Source: Ignelater luminosus (taxonomy: Eukaryota > Arthropoda > Insecta > Coleoptera > Elateridae). Taken from it: a DNA stretch of 64,000 bases. A program made the position numbers and the translations under genes. Numbering within the stretch: position 1 is the stretch's first letter; every line of letters starts with the position of its first letter. The notes under the pieces are model-generated. The model was not told the DNA's origin, ran no database searches, and saw only the letters and a list, made by a program, of their open reading frames with translations. Below are positions 24,420 to 36,299 of this stretch, piece after piece. The DNA is taken from the NCBI GenBank assembly GCA_011009095.1, contig VTPC01000674.1, forward strand, positions 455,267 through 519,266, read 5' to 3'.

Positions 24420-27400
24420 CTATATCCTGCTAAGATTTTGCAAATCTACCACGACCAGTGAAAAACCTCTTATCCGTATCGTTAATGTTAAAAGAAACGC
24501 GATAGTACGATATCACATTCATCATAAAATGGTAATATATTAAAAAAAAAGGTAGAATGCACATAAGAAGAGTAGGAAAAGAAACATTACTCTAGAGCAT
24601 AATTTTCTGGAATAGGAAAAAAAGATTCTAATACGATGAATCAAAAGTATGCTTTCCTTCCTATAAGTGATATACTATCATAAAAAAGTATACATATGCC
24701 TAAATGTTTTGCAAGTTTTGACGGTCTCGAAGTTATCAAACCCCCTACTTTTAAATAAAACTTAGGTTAAATATTCTTTAATTTTAGTCATCAGCATCTT
24801 CTCCATTTTTGGGAGTTGTAGATTTGTACAAATAGGAAGTTTCATTAATTGAATTTTTTGTACGTTGGTCATATTCAATTTACCTTCCAAAGATTTGATT
24901 TGAGGTGTTAATTAAGTGTAGCTCATAAAATGTTTAAACAGTAAACTAGAAAATTACACCCCGAAGTTAATAAGCAATTCTGAAAACTACAACAGTTAAT
25001 GTAGGTATCAATTTATGATCTAACCATAAAATACTGTCATTACAATGATACGTTGGTTTTCTTTTCCAAATAACAAGCTTTTACTTTACAGAAGAGGAAA
25101 TTGAAACCATCCTTGATTCTAGTATGACGCAATTATTGTTTTCCTGATGGTCGTTTTATCTTAATAGAAGTTGTTTTGTTTTTCATTTATTTATGTTTAA
25201 TTGGAATATAGCAAACAAAAGGCAAAAAGGAGTTTTAGTGTTGTTGGAAATCTTTTTGCTTCAGAATGTGTTTGAATTTTATTATCAGTATTTATGATAT
25301 TGTTTATTGTGACCTGATATTTGGGAATCCCCAAATTGTGATTCGTGTAAATATTTTGTTGTCGTTGTTTGGGAAACATGTAGTACGTTAAACGAATTAA
25401 AATTAGGTATTAAGAACTAATGAGTTGTCAAAATTTTAGCACGTTGTTTGATACCGTGTTAGGAATAAATTGTGTTTGAATATTTAAAATTGTAATTTGT
25501 CTGTGGCCGCCTTATGTAGTATTTTCTTTCAGTGTTTTCGAAGTATTCTAACTCGTACGCTTCATTTGTCAGCGAGCGAGTTGTTGTTAGTGCACGGTGA
25601 TTAATTTTGTAATATCAAATAAAGGAACATTTATTACTTTTTTTATCATCCTACATTTCTATTTTGCAAACATTTTATCGACGGGCATAAAATCTGTTCA
25701 CAATGATCAATAATTATGTGAACGATGTCGTAAAATTTACTGATGATTGGTAGAACGATAAAACTAAATTAGCAAATCTTAGTGAATATATATTTATTGT
25801 TGCATTCTATTATTTCTTATTATTCTAAAATATTGTTATGAGTACAATAAATAGTCATCTCTTCCTTGACGGGAATTAAAGTTAGAAAGGAGACATAATT
25901 TGCTCATTTAAGAAGTTAAGTTATCCAATATCAAAGATGATACACATATTACACAATTATCATTAAAGAAACTAACGGTAAATTTGTTAAAGTTTATCTT
26001 AAAAGTTAGATCAACAAAAATAGCATTTATTGTATTCAATATTTATATGAATACATATCGAAATGCCTTCTTCCCACCTTTTACTGTGGTATTATAAATG
26101 TTTAAAAACACAAGGCGGTGAAATATAAAATGTTTAAGTTATATCTAATTGCGATTTTTCACTCTACCAATAGTTGGTTTGAATTTCTATTTGTTTATGA
26201 AAAGAGTTTATGGGTTTGACATAAAACGTTCATTTTTGCAATAAAAATGCAGCTTTTTATTTGTAGAACAATAATATACCTAATTAGACCGGAATGAATA
26301 GTCTCGTCGTTAAGTCCTAGCTTGAATTCTCTTTAATTTATATTCAAGAAAATGTTTGATGATGGTATCCATAATCCCGAAAAGATGCGGAGTTTCTGGA
26401 ATCAAAATTTTTGATTGATTTTATGAATCAGTTTTTTGTTTTCGAATGAATAAATATATGAGAATGAAATAGATTTAAAATGTAGCTGTGCTGGGCATAT
26501 TGTTTTAACTTGGTGTATAACAAACGAGAGTTACAGAATGGTTGTGCAAAACTACTTGAAAGAAAAACATCATTCTGTATTAATCATTTAAACTGAAATA
26601 TGTATTATTGCATCAATAACAATGTACAAATAGAACAAATTTTTTTTACTAAACAGTGTCTTGGTTGGGTGATGTTGCAAGTGTTTTGCAGTCGAGTATT
26701 GTATTTCTAAACTTGTTGCAACATGAAGTGAAAATCCATTTGTGTAAGATAACATGTTCATCTAACATTTCTTGATCGAGGAATTCTGGCAATATTTAAT
26801 ACATACTTAGGAATATCTGGGCTGTTAAATTTGGAAAGCTTAATCTTCTCATAAATATTTCTCTATCAGTTTTATTGCATTTTAAATAATATTGGAAGTA
26901 TGTGTACCTCAAATTAATTGATGGCAATGACAATGCTTCTTAATTAGAGGTTTGTAGAACAGTCCGCAGTCGAATATTCAAGGAGAAAATTGTAAAGTAT
27001 GAATGTCATAATGTAAATAATAATTCAGATAAATCAAACTGGACTCGGTTACTCAGTTGGTAGCCTTGGGTAGGAGCAAGGAGCAGTAAATAAAAGAAGA
27101 AAAAAGAAAATCAATTGTAGCAACTAAATAATTATTGCATAGGCCACATAATAATATCATAGCGTGTTGTTTATCTTCAGCTGCTTGTGCCGTACACCGA
27201 AAAGATTTTCCCCACGAACATTGTTAGATCGTATATCCCGTGTCAAAAATTGAGAGGTGATGCTTGTGATAGTTAACCAGTCATGAATGAACTATTTTTC
27301 GCATGAAATCAACAGGTAGACATGAACAATACCTAACGGATGTCATGAAAATGTGAGTTATGATCTCTGAATCGTCGCGTCATATATCTGATAGATGAAA

Positions 27401-30400
27401 GAGGCCTGTCAGAATTAACAGATAAATGAATATCTTTTCTGTTTGAGATTTGTTGTCTTCAGATTTTAAGGTAAAATGATAAACTATATCTTACTTTAGC
27501 TTTATTGCAAACTGTGATTACGATATCATGTAAGACAAACATGGCAAGGTAGCTGATGCTGATATGTTTAATTAAGAGAAACGCGATTGGAAACAATAAA
27601 AACTAAAGATGTACATTGACAATAACTGAAAATGAAACATGTTACAGAAGAACGCTTATTGTGAATGTACATTAAATTACATTTTAACTAAATTTCTTTC
27701 ATGTCTTGCGTATGACGAACCAAATTAATTGACATGTAAACAAAATTTATTTACAGAATTGATTTTCATATATGGAAAACAATGTTACTTCTCGACTTCA
27801 AGGAAATTTAAATGAACAATGAAGAATTAGACATGACTAGGTATAATGACGATTATGTGTTAATGGATTGCAAATATGCAGGATGCGAGATGATAAACGA
27901 TCTATGCATGTAAACCTGAAAGTATTTTACGAAAAAAAAAAGCTGGAGAATGCAAAGTTGAACGAATTCCTCAACTTATTTGGAGAATAACTAATTACAT
28001 CTTTGTAACTACAAAACACTTCATAAGTGTCGTATGATAAAAAGCATTAATTGTGGTTCAATTTGTTGCATCTCCAATAAAACTACTGTTACAATTTACT
28101 ATTTTAATCAAAATGCACTTATATAAAAGTAATCCATCGCTAGTACTTTTGTTTTATGTTCTGCAAAATCGTGACGTGTTAACCATAAAAGAAAATGAAT
28201 TTTGCTTGCGCAGATATGACAAGCTACGACCGTAAGTTAATATTTACTACGTTTTTGAAACTTTTAGTGGTAACTTTGATACGATGTAATCAATAATGTT
28301 GCTAATGCCTAGAATAATCGCCGATTGGCATACAGTTAGACGTTCTGCGTTTCATAATTGTTGTCATTGTCTTCACAAATGAGTCAATTATAGATATGAC
28401 TTATATGAGTAATTATAGTGCTGTAAAATCGTTTGTTTCATAATCGCAGTCCTTGCACGCATAGAGAATCAATCTTACGATCGTTTTGACTTTTGTAGAC
28501 CATCAACTATCGATCATTTATGTTCCATTTTAGGTATTTCGTTCTTTGTTTAGTCTTAATTTCAATTGTCTCATATTTTAAGAAATCATGCTAAAGTTAA
28601 TCGAGTTTACTAGACAATACCCCCCTGGTGGTCTTATTAAAATGCCGGTAATTTTAGATGTTTTAACTGTTGTTTATTTTTTATTACACGGCATATGATT
28701 AATGATATCCTCATAAATATTGGTAATTATCGACCGGCTATCGTGAATTGCTGCATTCTGTGACTTTCAAAGCAGATAATTTCACTTTTGTGATTTATTA
28801 CGTTTCTTTAATTCCAATCAATTTTTGTTCTTTGTATTGAATGTCAATAATTTATTTTCTTATCGTTACAATAATTAATTTTTAGTTCAGCAATCATTTA
28901 TTTTAAATAATATTTATTTTTAGTTGAATAGTTGAGGATATGATTGAACGGTAATCAATATAAAATACAATTTATTTTATTATTTCAACTATTGTAATAA
29001 TGCAAAAGCTAGATATAACGAGAACAGGCTTTTAATAACAATTGCTTTTGTATGAATTATTAAAATGTGAAGCATTTTCATACTTAATAATAACATAAGA
29101 TTGTAGAAGTTAATTAAAGGTTACGCTACCATCAATATTTTTTATAGTATACTGCAACCACAAGTTTGAGATCACAAAAAACGAATTCACGATAATTTTC
29201 TGAAAGTGGCGTTATTAGAATAATAGTTTTAATTAACCAAGAAAATGTACAGAATTTAGCACTTAATTCCTGATTACAGCAGACTCTTTGACAGAAAAAA
29301 ACATCTTTGCTACTAAATGATTTTTTATGCCAACAATTAATTTGGTTTTTTTTGAGAAAGCCGCTCCAAGATGCTATTCACAATTCGTTATAGTTCTACA
29401 ATTGTAATTGGGCAGCTATCTCGAACCTTAACGATCCAGTTTATTCAATAGCAACTGAATAACGTTTGAATCTGGCGATTGGGATGACCAAATCATGTTA
29501 ATTAATATGCCAACAGCTTCTTTTTGTTGAACAAGCATTCTACAGAATTTAGGTTTGTTTCATAATAAAGTCATATCCGTTCAGTCACTTGCCTGAAGGT
29601 TTAGTGTTCTCCAAATCCCAATATCCCATCGATAAACTCTAGAAGTCTGCCACACCGTATTTAGAGAAGTCGCCCCAAACTGTTATGAAACCAATCAATG
29701 TTTTACCGTTGCCAACATTTTCTTTTCTTGATTTCGATAAATAAGAATTTTCCATTCTGAACAAAACAATTTAATTTAACTCGTCAGTTAAGCCAACCAA
29801 ATAGATATTATGCAAACGTCTTTTCTTCATAGTTAGTGATGAATAGACGAAGTTTTTGTTTACTTCAGCACGAATCTTCGAAGCAGTTAAAACACTTACT
29901 GCTGGTGATATCAAACTAGTTTTGTGAAATGTGACGATGGCAGATAGTTTTAACACTTATCTGAGGAACTTTTCCCATTTTCTGAATAGTATATACCACA
30001 ATATTAATAATAGTGACAAATGAGGACTGTTTTAGTACATTACTGAACTGCTTAAATAGTGTGGTATGTTAATACGTTTCAAGATCAATTAGTAATTGCA
30101 ACAAAGTTTTGTAAGTAAGTGCTATAATTTGTTTTTTGATATGAAAAGGCACATTAGATTGTGGTTCTCGAAATTCATTGTTTTGATTGGTTTACTCACT
30201 GCACTTATATCACCGAGTACATTGAATTTAGAGCGCTATATTTTCCGGTACTTAGGGTACCTAGTAACTTGAAAATTGTGGAAAAGAAAATGTCAGGGAA
30301 ATTTTCCACCGAAGAGATTAAACTCAGAATTGCTATAAAATCCAAGGTATAGCATCTATCAAACCCTTTCTTTTTCTTCACTTCTTTCCTGGTCTCTCTC

Positions 30401-31310
30401 CCACGCTTTTCTCTCTTGCCGTTTTATGTTTCATACTTTGTTTTTGGCATTTTTATATCCTTACATTCAATTCTACTTCCCCTTTTTACGTCCGTATGCC
30501 TTCTCCTTCGCACCATGTGAATCTTCATATCTGGTTCTCTTTCCATCCTTATGCTACCATTTTCTTATTTTTTTATTTCTACTGATTCAGAACCTATTTT
30601 TTCTTTTGTTCTTATTTATTTTTTTCTATCGTTTTCTGAATGTACAATTTATACTTAAAATTTTATCTCTCTAAAAAATTCAGTGGAATTTTGAACAGCA
30701 AATATTTTTGTCATGCAGTATAATCTTTTGCTCTTGCGACTAGAGCACTTTGATAAATACAACAAATTTATAATTTATTTTAGAGTTAGCAACAGATTAA
30801 TTTGTTGCTACAGCAAAAAAATATTTGCTGTCCAAAATTCTACTAAATTTCTTGTTGCACCAACAGAACTTTTTTTTGCGTGTACGTACCCATATTTTCC
30901 TGTAGTGTATCAGTGTCAATTTTCAGTGGAAATTTTAGATGATAATATCCTGCCTGTGGTTAATTGTATCTAATTCGCTTCCTCGAGATTCTATTGAAAG
31001 AACCAGAAAACAACAAATGGGCTAAATATTATTTTATTAACGATCATACTAATTCTCTTACCTGCAACTGGGGTACTATCTATGTAGTATGTACCAATTA
31101 CTCTTTAATGTTCGGATAGTAGATGCAAATTGGAACTCTTTGGTTTTCCTTGATTTATCTTATCATCACTGTCATCTGCATTTTAGTTATTCAAAGCTGC
31201 CATTGTTTTAATTTTCGGCATTTCTTGAATATGTTTAAACCATGCTGAAAACATACAAAAAGAAAGAAAACCAAGTAACAACAGTTAAAGAATCTTAAAA
31301 GCATTATAAA
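24420..31310. other. Intron stretch without recognisable genes
   Basis: Nearly 7 kb of AT-rich sequence. I looked for coding exons on both strands, tRNA-like sequence and repeats and found nothing I can support. A GTTACTCAGTTGGTA string near 27.05 kb resembles a tRNA D-arm but has no B box. Confidence 0.6.
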
Positions 31311-31312
31311 GT

Positions 31313-31330
31313 TATACAGGGTGTCTTAAC
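31313..31330 (+). repeat. ACAGGGTGT transposon-like terminus
   Basis: TATACAGGGTGTCTTAACG has the same TATACAGGGTGT start as the left end of the fold-back element at 47 kb. The following 350 bases are not AT-skewed and may be the body of a truncated element. No right end is visible. Confidence 0.45.
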
Positions 31331-31780
31331 GGTCTGTAATTGGAATTAATTTTAAAAATAACAAAAATATGATATTGTACAACAAGTAGAGTGATCACGT
31401 GCAAACCCTACGATATTCCCCAAAAAGAATGGAGATTTCGTAAGTTGACAAGTATGAAGGCATCTCTGTGATTTTCTTGCTCGACCAATATAAACATAGC
31501 TTTCTAAAATTGCTACTGATCACGCGTTTTTATAACTTGATCTGTTCAGCGTGGCAACTATAGGAAAAGTTATATATAAAATGATCATCTGCACTTTCCA
31601 ACATTATTTTGGAGTACACAGTGTTCAATAAACAATAGGAACAATGGCCCATCTACCTGGTTCATTGCGTTTTCTCAAGCGACTAAAGTAAGTAATGAAT
31701 TATCATCTTTTGAAAAGCATAGCCACGGAGAAAATCGAAAAGTTATTCTTCCTAATTGACAATTCTGGCTGCTCTATGCC

Positions 31781-32409
31781 AAAACACAGTATGTGAAAAC
31801 AAGTAAATTTGCCACAAAAGGAGGTGCCTTTAAATCAATTTAATAAAAGCATAATATATTTTTACATTATAATAAAATTGTTTTTGATGCGATGTATTTC
31901 TCCACATTTGTAAATTTATAAATAAATTTGGAATTTTATTCTTTTATTTGGTAATACTGTGTTTTAATGTGGGAAGTGGTGAAAATCCTGCAACTAACTA
32001 CAAAACAGCATCTGCTGCTATGAATACAGAAAAAATGAAGAAACAATGTGTGAGATTGAAATTTTATTTAACTCAATTAAACACAAAGCAAAATTCTTTT
32101 GCATAATAATGAAAACAATACCCATCCATTAAACAATATGCATTATTCTTAATAGAAATAAAAATAACACTACTGTGTGGTAGCTGCCGTGTTTGGACGC
32201 AGACGAATTTTTTGTAACTTGTAACCACTCAAACACAGCATCCGATGGTATATACTGTGTTTTGACATCAAATAAAGCTTATACTGTGTTTTGAAATGGG
32301 AAAAGAGTTGTAACTGTGCAGATACTGAGTTTTCAGCGCAAAATATTTTTGAAACCAGAAAAGGAAATGACAAACTGCCTTGCTTAAAAGATGCGCCCAA
32401 ACACAGTAG
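31781..32409. repeat. Cluster of TACTGTGTTTT motifs in both orientations
   Basis: ATACTGTGTTTT occurs at 31954-31965, 32252-32263 and 32281-32292. Its reverse form AAAACACAGTAT is at 31781-31792 and AAACACAGTAG at 32399-32409. Partial versions are TACTGTGTGG (32171-32180) and AAACACAGCA (32231-32240). The stretch AACAGCATCTGCTGCTATGAATA near 32.0 kb partly matches ACAGCATCCGATGGTATATA near 32.24 kb, which suggests an imperfect repeat unit of about 230 bases. The outermost motifs point in opposite directions to some inner ones. No transposase frame is present. Confidence 0.55.
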
Positions 32410-33293
32410 GTACATACTACGTGCATGAAACTTATTTTTGCAAAAGATTTCAGATATTGCATTTTGGAGTGCAGCAGCCGATTTGTCATTAAATTAGCCT
32501 GTCGTAAGATACTTTGATTTTTTTAATTTTTTTAGTCTGAAATTAAATTGTCTGCAATACGAGTTACCTATTTGATTTTGGATTAGCAACAATAAAAGAA
32601 ATCACGTAGCAAATTAGAATTGTTAATTATTTATTTCGGACTCTTGTTTGCAATTAACTTAAAATAAATGATTGAAAACTAAAACGCCGGTACATTATAA
32701 ACTCGCCTATTAACGTATCACTGTGATCAAGTTTCTCGTTAAATAGATTTATTATCGCATTTTAGTAAAGCAAGTGAATTATTATCTGTTTTCGTGGTTT
32801 ATTATAGTCGTATATTTCCATTTAATTACATATATATCGAATTTTTTCGTGGCATTTAACGAGATGGAAAAGTATCCTTGTTATTTTTACTTTTAATGTG
32901 TATCTTCGAGTTCTTCACATTTGCATTGGGTACATTAACAGTGGAATGATTATGAGGTTTTCTCTTAGCAAACCATACTAAATTAAGGTTTTTATTAAAT
33001 AAGCTCGAAAATTTTATTACCCACAATATTAAGTTATAACCTTCAATTACAAATAATTGTGCAATTAAATCAATTCCTATACCTTGCGAATTAACTTTTA
33101 TTTACAACGTAGAATGAAAATCTCGTCCAACCTCATGCATGAAATGCAAAAAAAAGTCAACCGATAATTTACCAATTATGTGCAGTTACTTTATTGCATC
33201 TGTTTTTAAGTATGAATTGCCGTAAAAGCTTTTCACAAGAAGTCGAATTCGACTCGAAATTGTTATGATTGTCGTGACTGAGACAAATTGCAG

Positions 33294-33545
33294 AGCAGAT
33301 CGGTAGACACTCATGCAACATGCTCGCGGGATTATCAAGAAGAGAGATATCGGTCATTGTTCCGTATTGAAGAGCAACTAAATTCTCTCTTAAAAGGAGA
33401 TGTTGATTCAATGTTGTTTAGCGAGTCTAGTCGTAATAAAAGGAAAACCTTGCTAATGGACGTCCTAATGGATGGAGACGAGGTTGCTAAACTGAACGTG
33501 TCCGTACAACAGATAACACTTTTACCATCTATCGGTGCATTATAA
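33294..33545 (+). other. Unrecognised open frame in a G+C-richer island
   Basis: A frame open to a TAA at 33543-33545 gives about 83 residues after a weak acceptor-like GACAAATTGCAG. The peptide is charged and includes RDYQEERYRSLFRIEEQL and RNKRKTLLMDVLMDGDEV, ending LLPSIGAL. The composition looks coding, but I recognise no family. The minus strand is also partly open here. It may be a decayed exon of a mobile element or a conserved regulatory island. Confidence 0.2.
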
Positions 33546-34574
33546 ATATCACGGACACCATCACTAGTTTTAAATGAACAGAAGCCAATTTATACAATTA
33601 ATCAATTAGCTTGACGGCTTCTCTCACGTACGGATCTAATAGTAATTAGGAGTACAGCGTGCGATTAAAAGGAGTTTAATTAATATTACGTTGCGTAATT
33701 AAAATACCGCATCGATATTGAACTAATAACTCTTTATAAGTTATTCTCCTTGCAATTCTCACTTTTTGGATTTTTTTAAATATTATTTCTCTTACCTGCA
33801 AAATGTTAGTAGTTCATTTCCTTTTTTAAAGACGAAAAATATTATTTCCATTGAACTTGATTCAAATGAGTTTTGTTACTCCAAATTTAATTACAACACT
33901 TGCTTATAATTAAATATGAAAAACGTGCAATAGTATTTAGGTGACTTCTGTCATTAATGTTTGATAATATTTAATTGTATATTGGAATCAGTGCGTTAAA
34001 ATACTCTTAAAAAACAAATGAGTGCCAATAAATTTAATTACCAGTGTATGATTGTTTTTTAGTAAATTGGGCATGGAACATAAAAGACAGTATAAATAAA
34101 CAATTAGTTTCTTGGAAATAATTTTTAATAACCCGTTCTATTAGCTAAAGAAAACGTAAAAGGTATATCGTCTGTCTATTGCTCTAAAATTCTTTCAATG
34201 AATTCCGTTGTCGAATATCTGCGGACACTCACTGCTACTTAATTTACCAATTGATCACGATCTGGTTTTTCTTTCGAAATAATCAACTTTCTGATTTTTA
34301 ACAAATCCATTTTCCCATAAAATCTTGAACAATAAAACTCTTCAACTTGATATAAATTTATAAAATGTGACAAGTGCTTTTGTAGTTCCAGCTTAATAAC
34401 TGGTTGGAGTATCTCTTGCTGATTTTCATAATGTACCTCGTGATTTGTAGCGATACAAAATGAACATCGCAATACATGTCTCATCTACGCTTTTAAATAG
34501 CATCCCAAGTTCTTTTCAAGTTCATTAAGAATTTATTTATGCATTTGATAATAATGTACGTTTGTTTGTTACAG

Positions 34575-34849
34575 TTGCACTGCCAAGTACGTAGGAGAAT
34601 ACTGTCAACATCTGAATCCGTGTCACACGGGTCCGGGTCCGCGTTGTCAAAATGGGGGTTCGTGTCAAGTGAGGGTAGCACCCGGTTCATCCCCAAGTTT
34701 TACGTGCGTGTGTCCGTTGGGGTTTAGTGCTTCGTTGTGTGAAATCCCCATTGCGAATTCGTGCGATTCGAAACCGTGTTTGAATGGTGGTACTTGCTCT
34801 CTGCGATCTCTCGACACTTACCAATGTTCGTGTGCTCAAGGTTATACAG
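34575..34849 (+). CDS. Notch: Notch exon A: end of EGF1, EGF2, most of EGF3 (partial gene)
   Basis: This exon encodes part of the extracellular domain of Notch, the single-pass cell-surface receptor for DSL ligands. It starts after a TTTGTTTGTTACAG acceptor. The first base completes a codon split in phase 2, and the frame then opens with the fifth cysteine of EGF1, eight residues (TAKYVGEY) and its sixth cysteine. EGF2 follows, with NPC, CQNGGSC, CVCPLGF and SLCE, and then EGF3 with CDSKPC, CLNGGTC, CSCAQGYT. The exon ends one base into a glycine codon at a GTAAGC donor, so the next intron is phase 1. All six cysteines of EGF2 are present. EGF2 and EGF3 carry the O-fucose pattern (S/T before C3), and EGF3 also has the O-glucose pattern CxSxPC and the O-GlcNAc pattern GYTG. 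The spacing between C1 and C2 of EGF2 is seven residues, which is long. Other EGF-repeat proteins such as Serrate or Crumbs fit less well because repeat order and linkers match Notch. Confidence 0.93.
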
Positions 34850-35277
34850 GTAAGCCATCAAAAAAATTTTAATCTAATTTTCGTATAAAAAGATATAATT
34901 GTTAATCACACTTTATAAAATGTATAAACTGTGAAGGAAATTCCAATTTTATGAACCCTTTTTTTTGCGGAGATGTTAAAAGGTTTGTACTTTTTTTATG
35001 TAAAAAATATACATAAATCTGAAAACTGAGACTCAGATACTTTTTGTCTAATCGATCGTTAAAGTCTCCACACGTTTATATTTTCTAGTACGTGAATTCA
35101 TATTAATTGATAGGATGATTTTTTTCTTATTATTGTGGCAATGCAATTACTACAAATCTATAGTTTCTCAAAATAATTTCTTTTTATTTTAGGCATAATA
35201 TATTTTACAACATAACACACATTTTATGTCTTTATGTTTGTTAAAATGAAGACATTTCAAGAAAATACATTTTCTAG
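34850..35277 (+). other. Notch: Notch short intron (428 bases, phase 1) inside EGF3
   Basis: The intron runs from a GTAAGC donor to a TTTTCTAG acceptor and splits the glycine codon of the GYTG motif between C5 and C6 of EGF3. It is AT-rich with a T-rich 3' end and shows no coding or repeat feature. Confidence 0.93.
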
Positions 35278-35473
35278 GAAAACATTGCGAGAGCAGAGAC
35301 CACTGCGCGTCGCAACCATGTCGGAATGGAGCAGAATGCACATCGGTAGGAGATTCTTACAAATGTAGATGTGCACCAGGGTTCACGGGACCCTCGTGCA
35401 CGGACGACAAGGACGAATGTAAGCAGAAACCGTGTAAACACGGGAAATGCCACAACACGCATGGAAGCTACAC
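35278..35473 (+). CDS. Notch: Notch exon B: end of EGF3, EGF4, first half of EGF5 (partial gene)
   Basis: This is the second Notch exon in the window. The acceptor is TTTTCTAG. The first two bases (GA) complete the glycine codon begun by the upstream exon, giving GYTGKHCE across the junction. EGF4 follows with DHCASQPC, CRNGAEC, YKCRC and GFTGPSC, then the calcium-binding type EGF5 begins with DDKDEC, CKQKPC, CKHGKC and NTHGSY. The exon ends two bases into a threonine codon at GTAAGT, so the next intron is phase 2. EGF4 keeps the O-glucose pattern (CASQPC) and the O-GlcNAc pattern (GFTG), but has Glu where O-fucose needs Ser/Thr. EGF5 has only four residues between C2 and C3 and lacks both the O-fucose and O-glucose residues. 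The Asn hydroxylation pattern C-x-N-x4-Y-x-C is intact across the next junction. The length, 196 bases, is not a multiple of three, so skipping this exon would shift the frame. Confidence 0.94.
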
Positions 35474-36060
35474 GTAAGTCATCTTGTTACTTAGTTTTAC
35501 TTGGTTATCTCAATTAACAGTTCTAGTAGGTAGTTTATGAATGAAACGATGATGGTATTAAAACTTTCATTTTTCTTTTTCATATTGCTCAAGTGAAAAA
35601 AATCATCAATTAACGAACATGATATCTGAAAATTAGACAATGTTGTTGCGTATGATACGGTACCTTTCACGGTATATGTGCACGATTTGTTGCTACATGC
35701 AGAAAATACGTCTTAACACTACTTCATACATGAACATGAAGGTGCCCATTAACATTTCTTTTTTTTTAGTTAATGGCGAACTTAAAGCGTGGTCTTTGAC
35801 GCCCACATCCTACGCATTACTTCTTAGATTCTTGTACGTCTTTTAGGAATACAGGCACTTCATAATACATAATTTGTTCTTTACGGTGATAAATATAAGC
35901 GAATCTTTTTCTTTTCAAACCTCTAATATAATCCACGGATGGTGTTTAAATATGCGAAATATATTATCATTAAAACGTGCTGCACAAGTGTGCGTTGTTA
36001 TTATCACACGTGATTCATCATAAAAGATAAATCAGTATCTTACTCACTTTTTAACGAACA

Positions 36061-36288
36061 ATGCAAACAAGCGCTTCCGAAGATCATCTTCAAAGAACAT
36101 GCTTAAGCCTTGTCAGACGAACGAAGATGGGAATAAAAGATATATTAACGAAGTGCACCAACCAATCAGCGACATGGACCGGTCCAATCAACAAGAATCC
36201 ATTTAGAGATATCGATACATATCAAGGCGTCTATATTATCATTATCAGATGTAAAGTGACCGCTGGCTGTAATGGTTTTGAACTTTGA
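36061..36288 (+). other. Unrecognised 75-codon open frame in a G+C-richer island
   Basis: An ATG at 36061 opens a frame of 75 codons ending in TGA. The peptide (MQTSASEDHLQRTCLSL…) is not recognised. The island stands out from the AT-rich flanks, and a CACGTG E-box lies just upstream at 36007-36012. It lies 588 bases after the exon B donor. It may be regulatory rather than coding. Confidence 0.2.
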
Positions 36289-36299
36289 TTAATACACCG

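Larger units (their letters stand above)
1..34574 (+). other. Notch: Notch intron interrupting EGF1 (3' part only)
   Basis: The sequence from the window start to the exon A acceptor is intronic. The acceptor at 34574 splits a codon in phase 2 immediately before the fifth cysteine of EGF1. I looked for the preceding exon, which should contain an NGG-x-C motif and end two bases into a codon, and did not find it, so this intron is probably longer than 34.5 kb. It is AT-rich with stop codons in all frames. It contains remnants of mobile elements, microsatellites and G+C-richer islands, listed separately. Confidence 0.85.

Noticed and set aside
27041..27100. tRNA-like string GGTTACTCAGTTGGTA.
   Set aside because: It resembles a D-arm, but there is no B box (GGTTCGANTCC), no acceptor stem pairing and no anticodon arm.
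30360..30700. Hydrophobic 82-codon open frame, possible membrane protein.
   Set aside because: It is translated from a pyrimidine-rich (T/C) tract, which gives Phe/Leu/Ser-rich peptides by composition alone.
34239..34727. Open frames on both strands overlapping Notch exon A.
   Set aside because: They are shadows of the Notch exon in other frames or run into the flanking intron; only the frame with EGF cysteines has meaning.
35274..35462. 62-codon minus-strand open frame over Notch exon B.
   Set aside because: It is the antisense of the EGF-coding exon, and its length follows from the codon use of the real gene.
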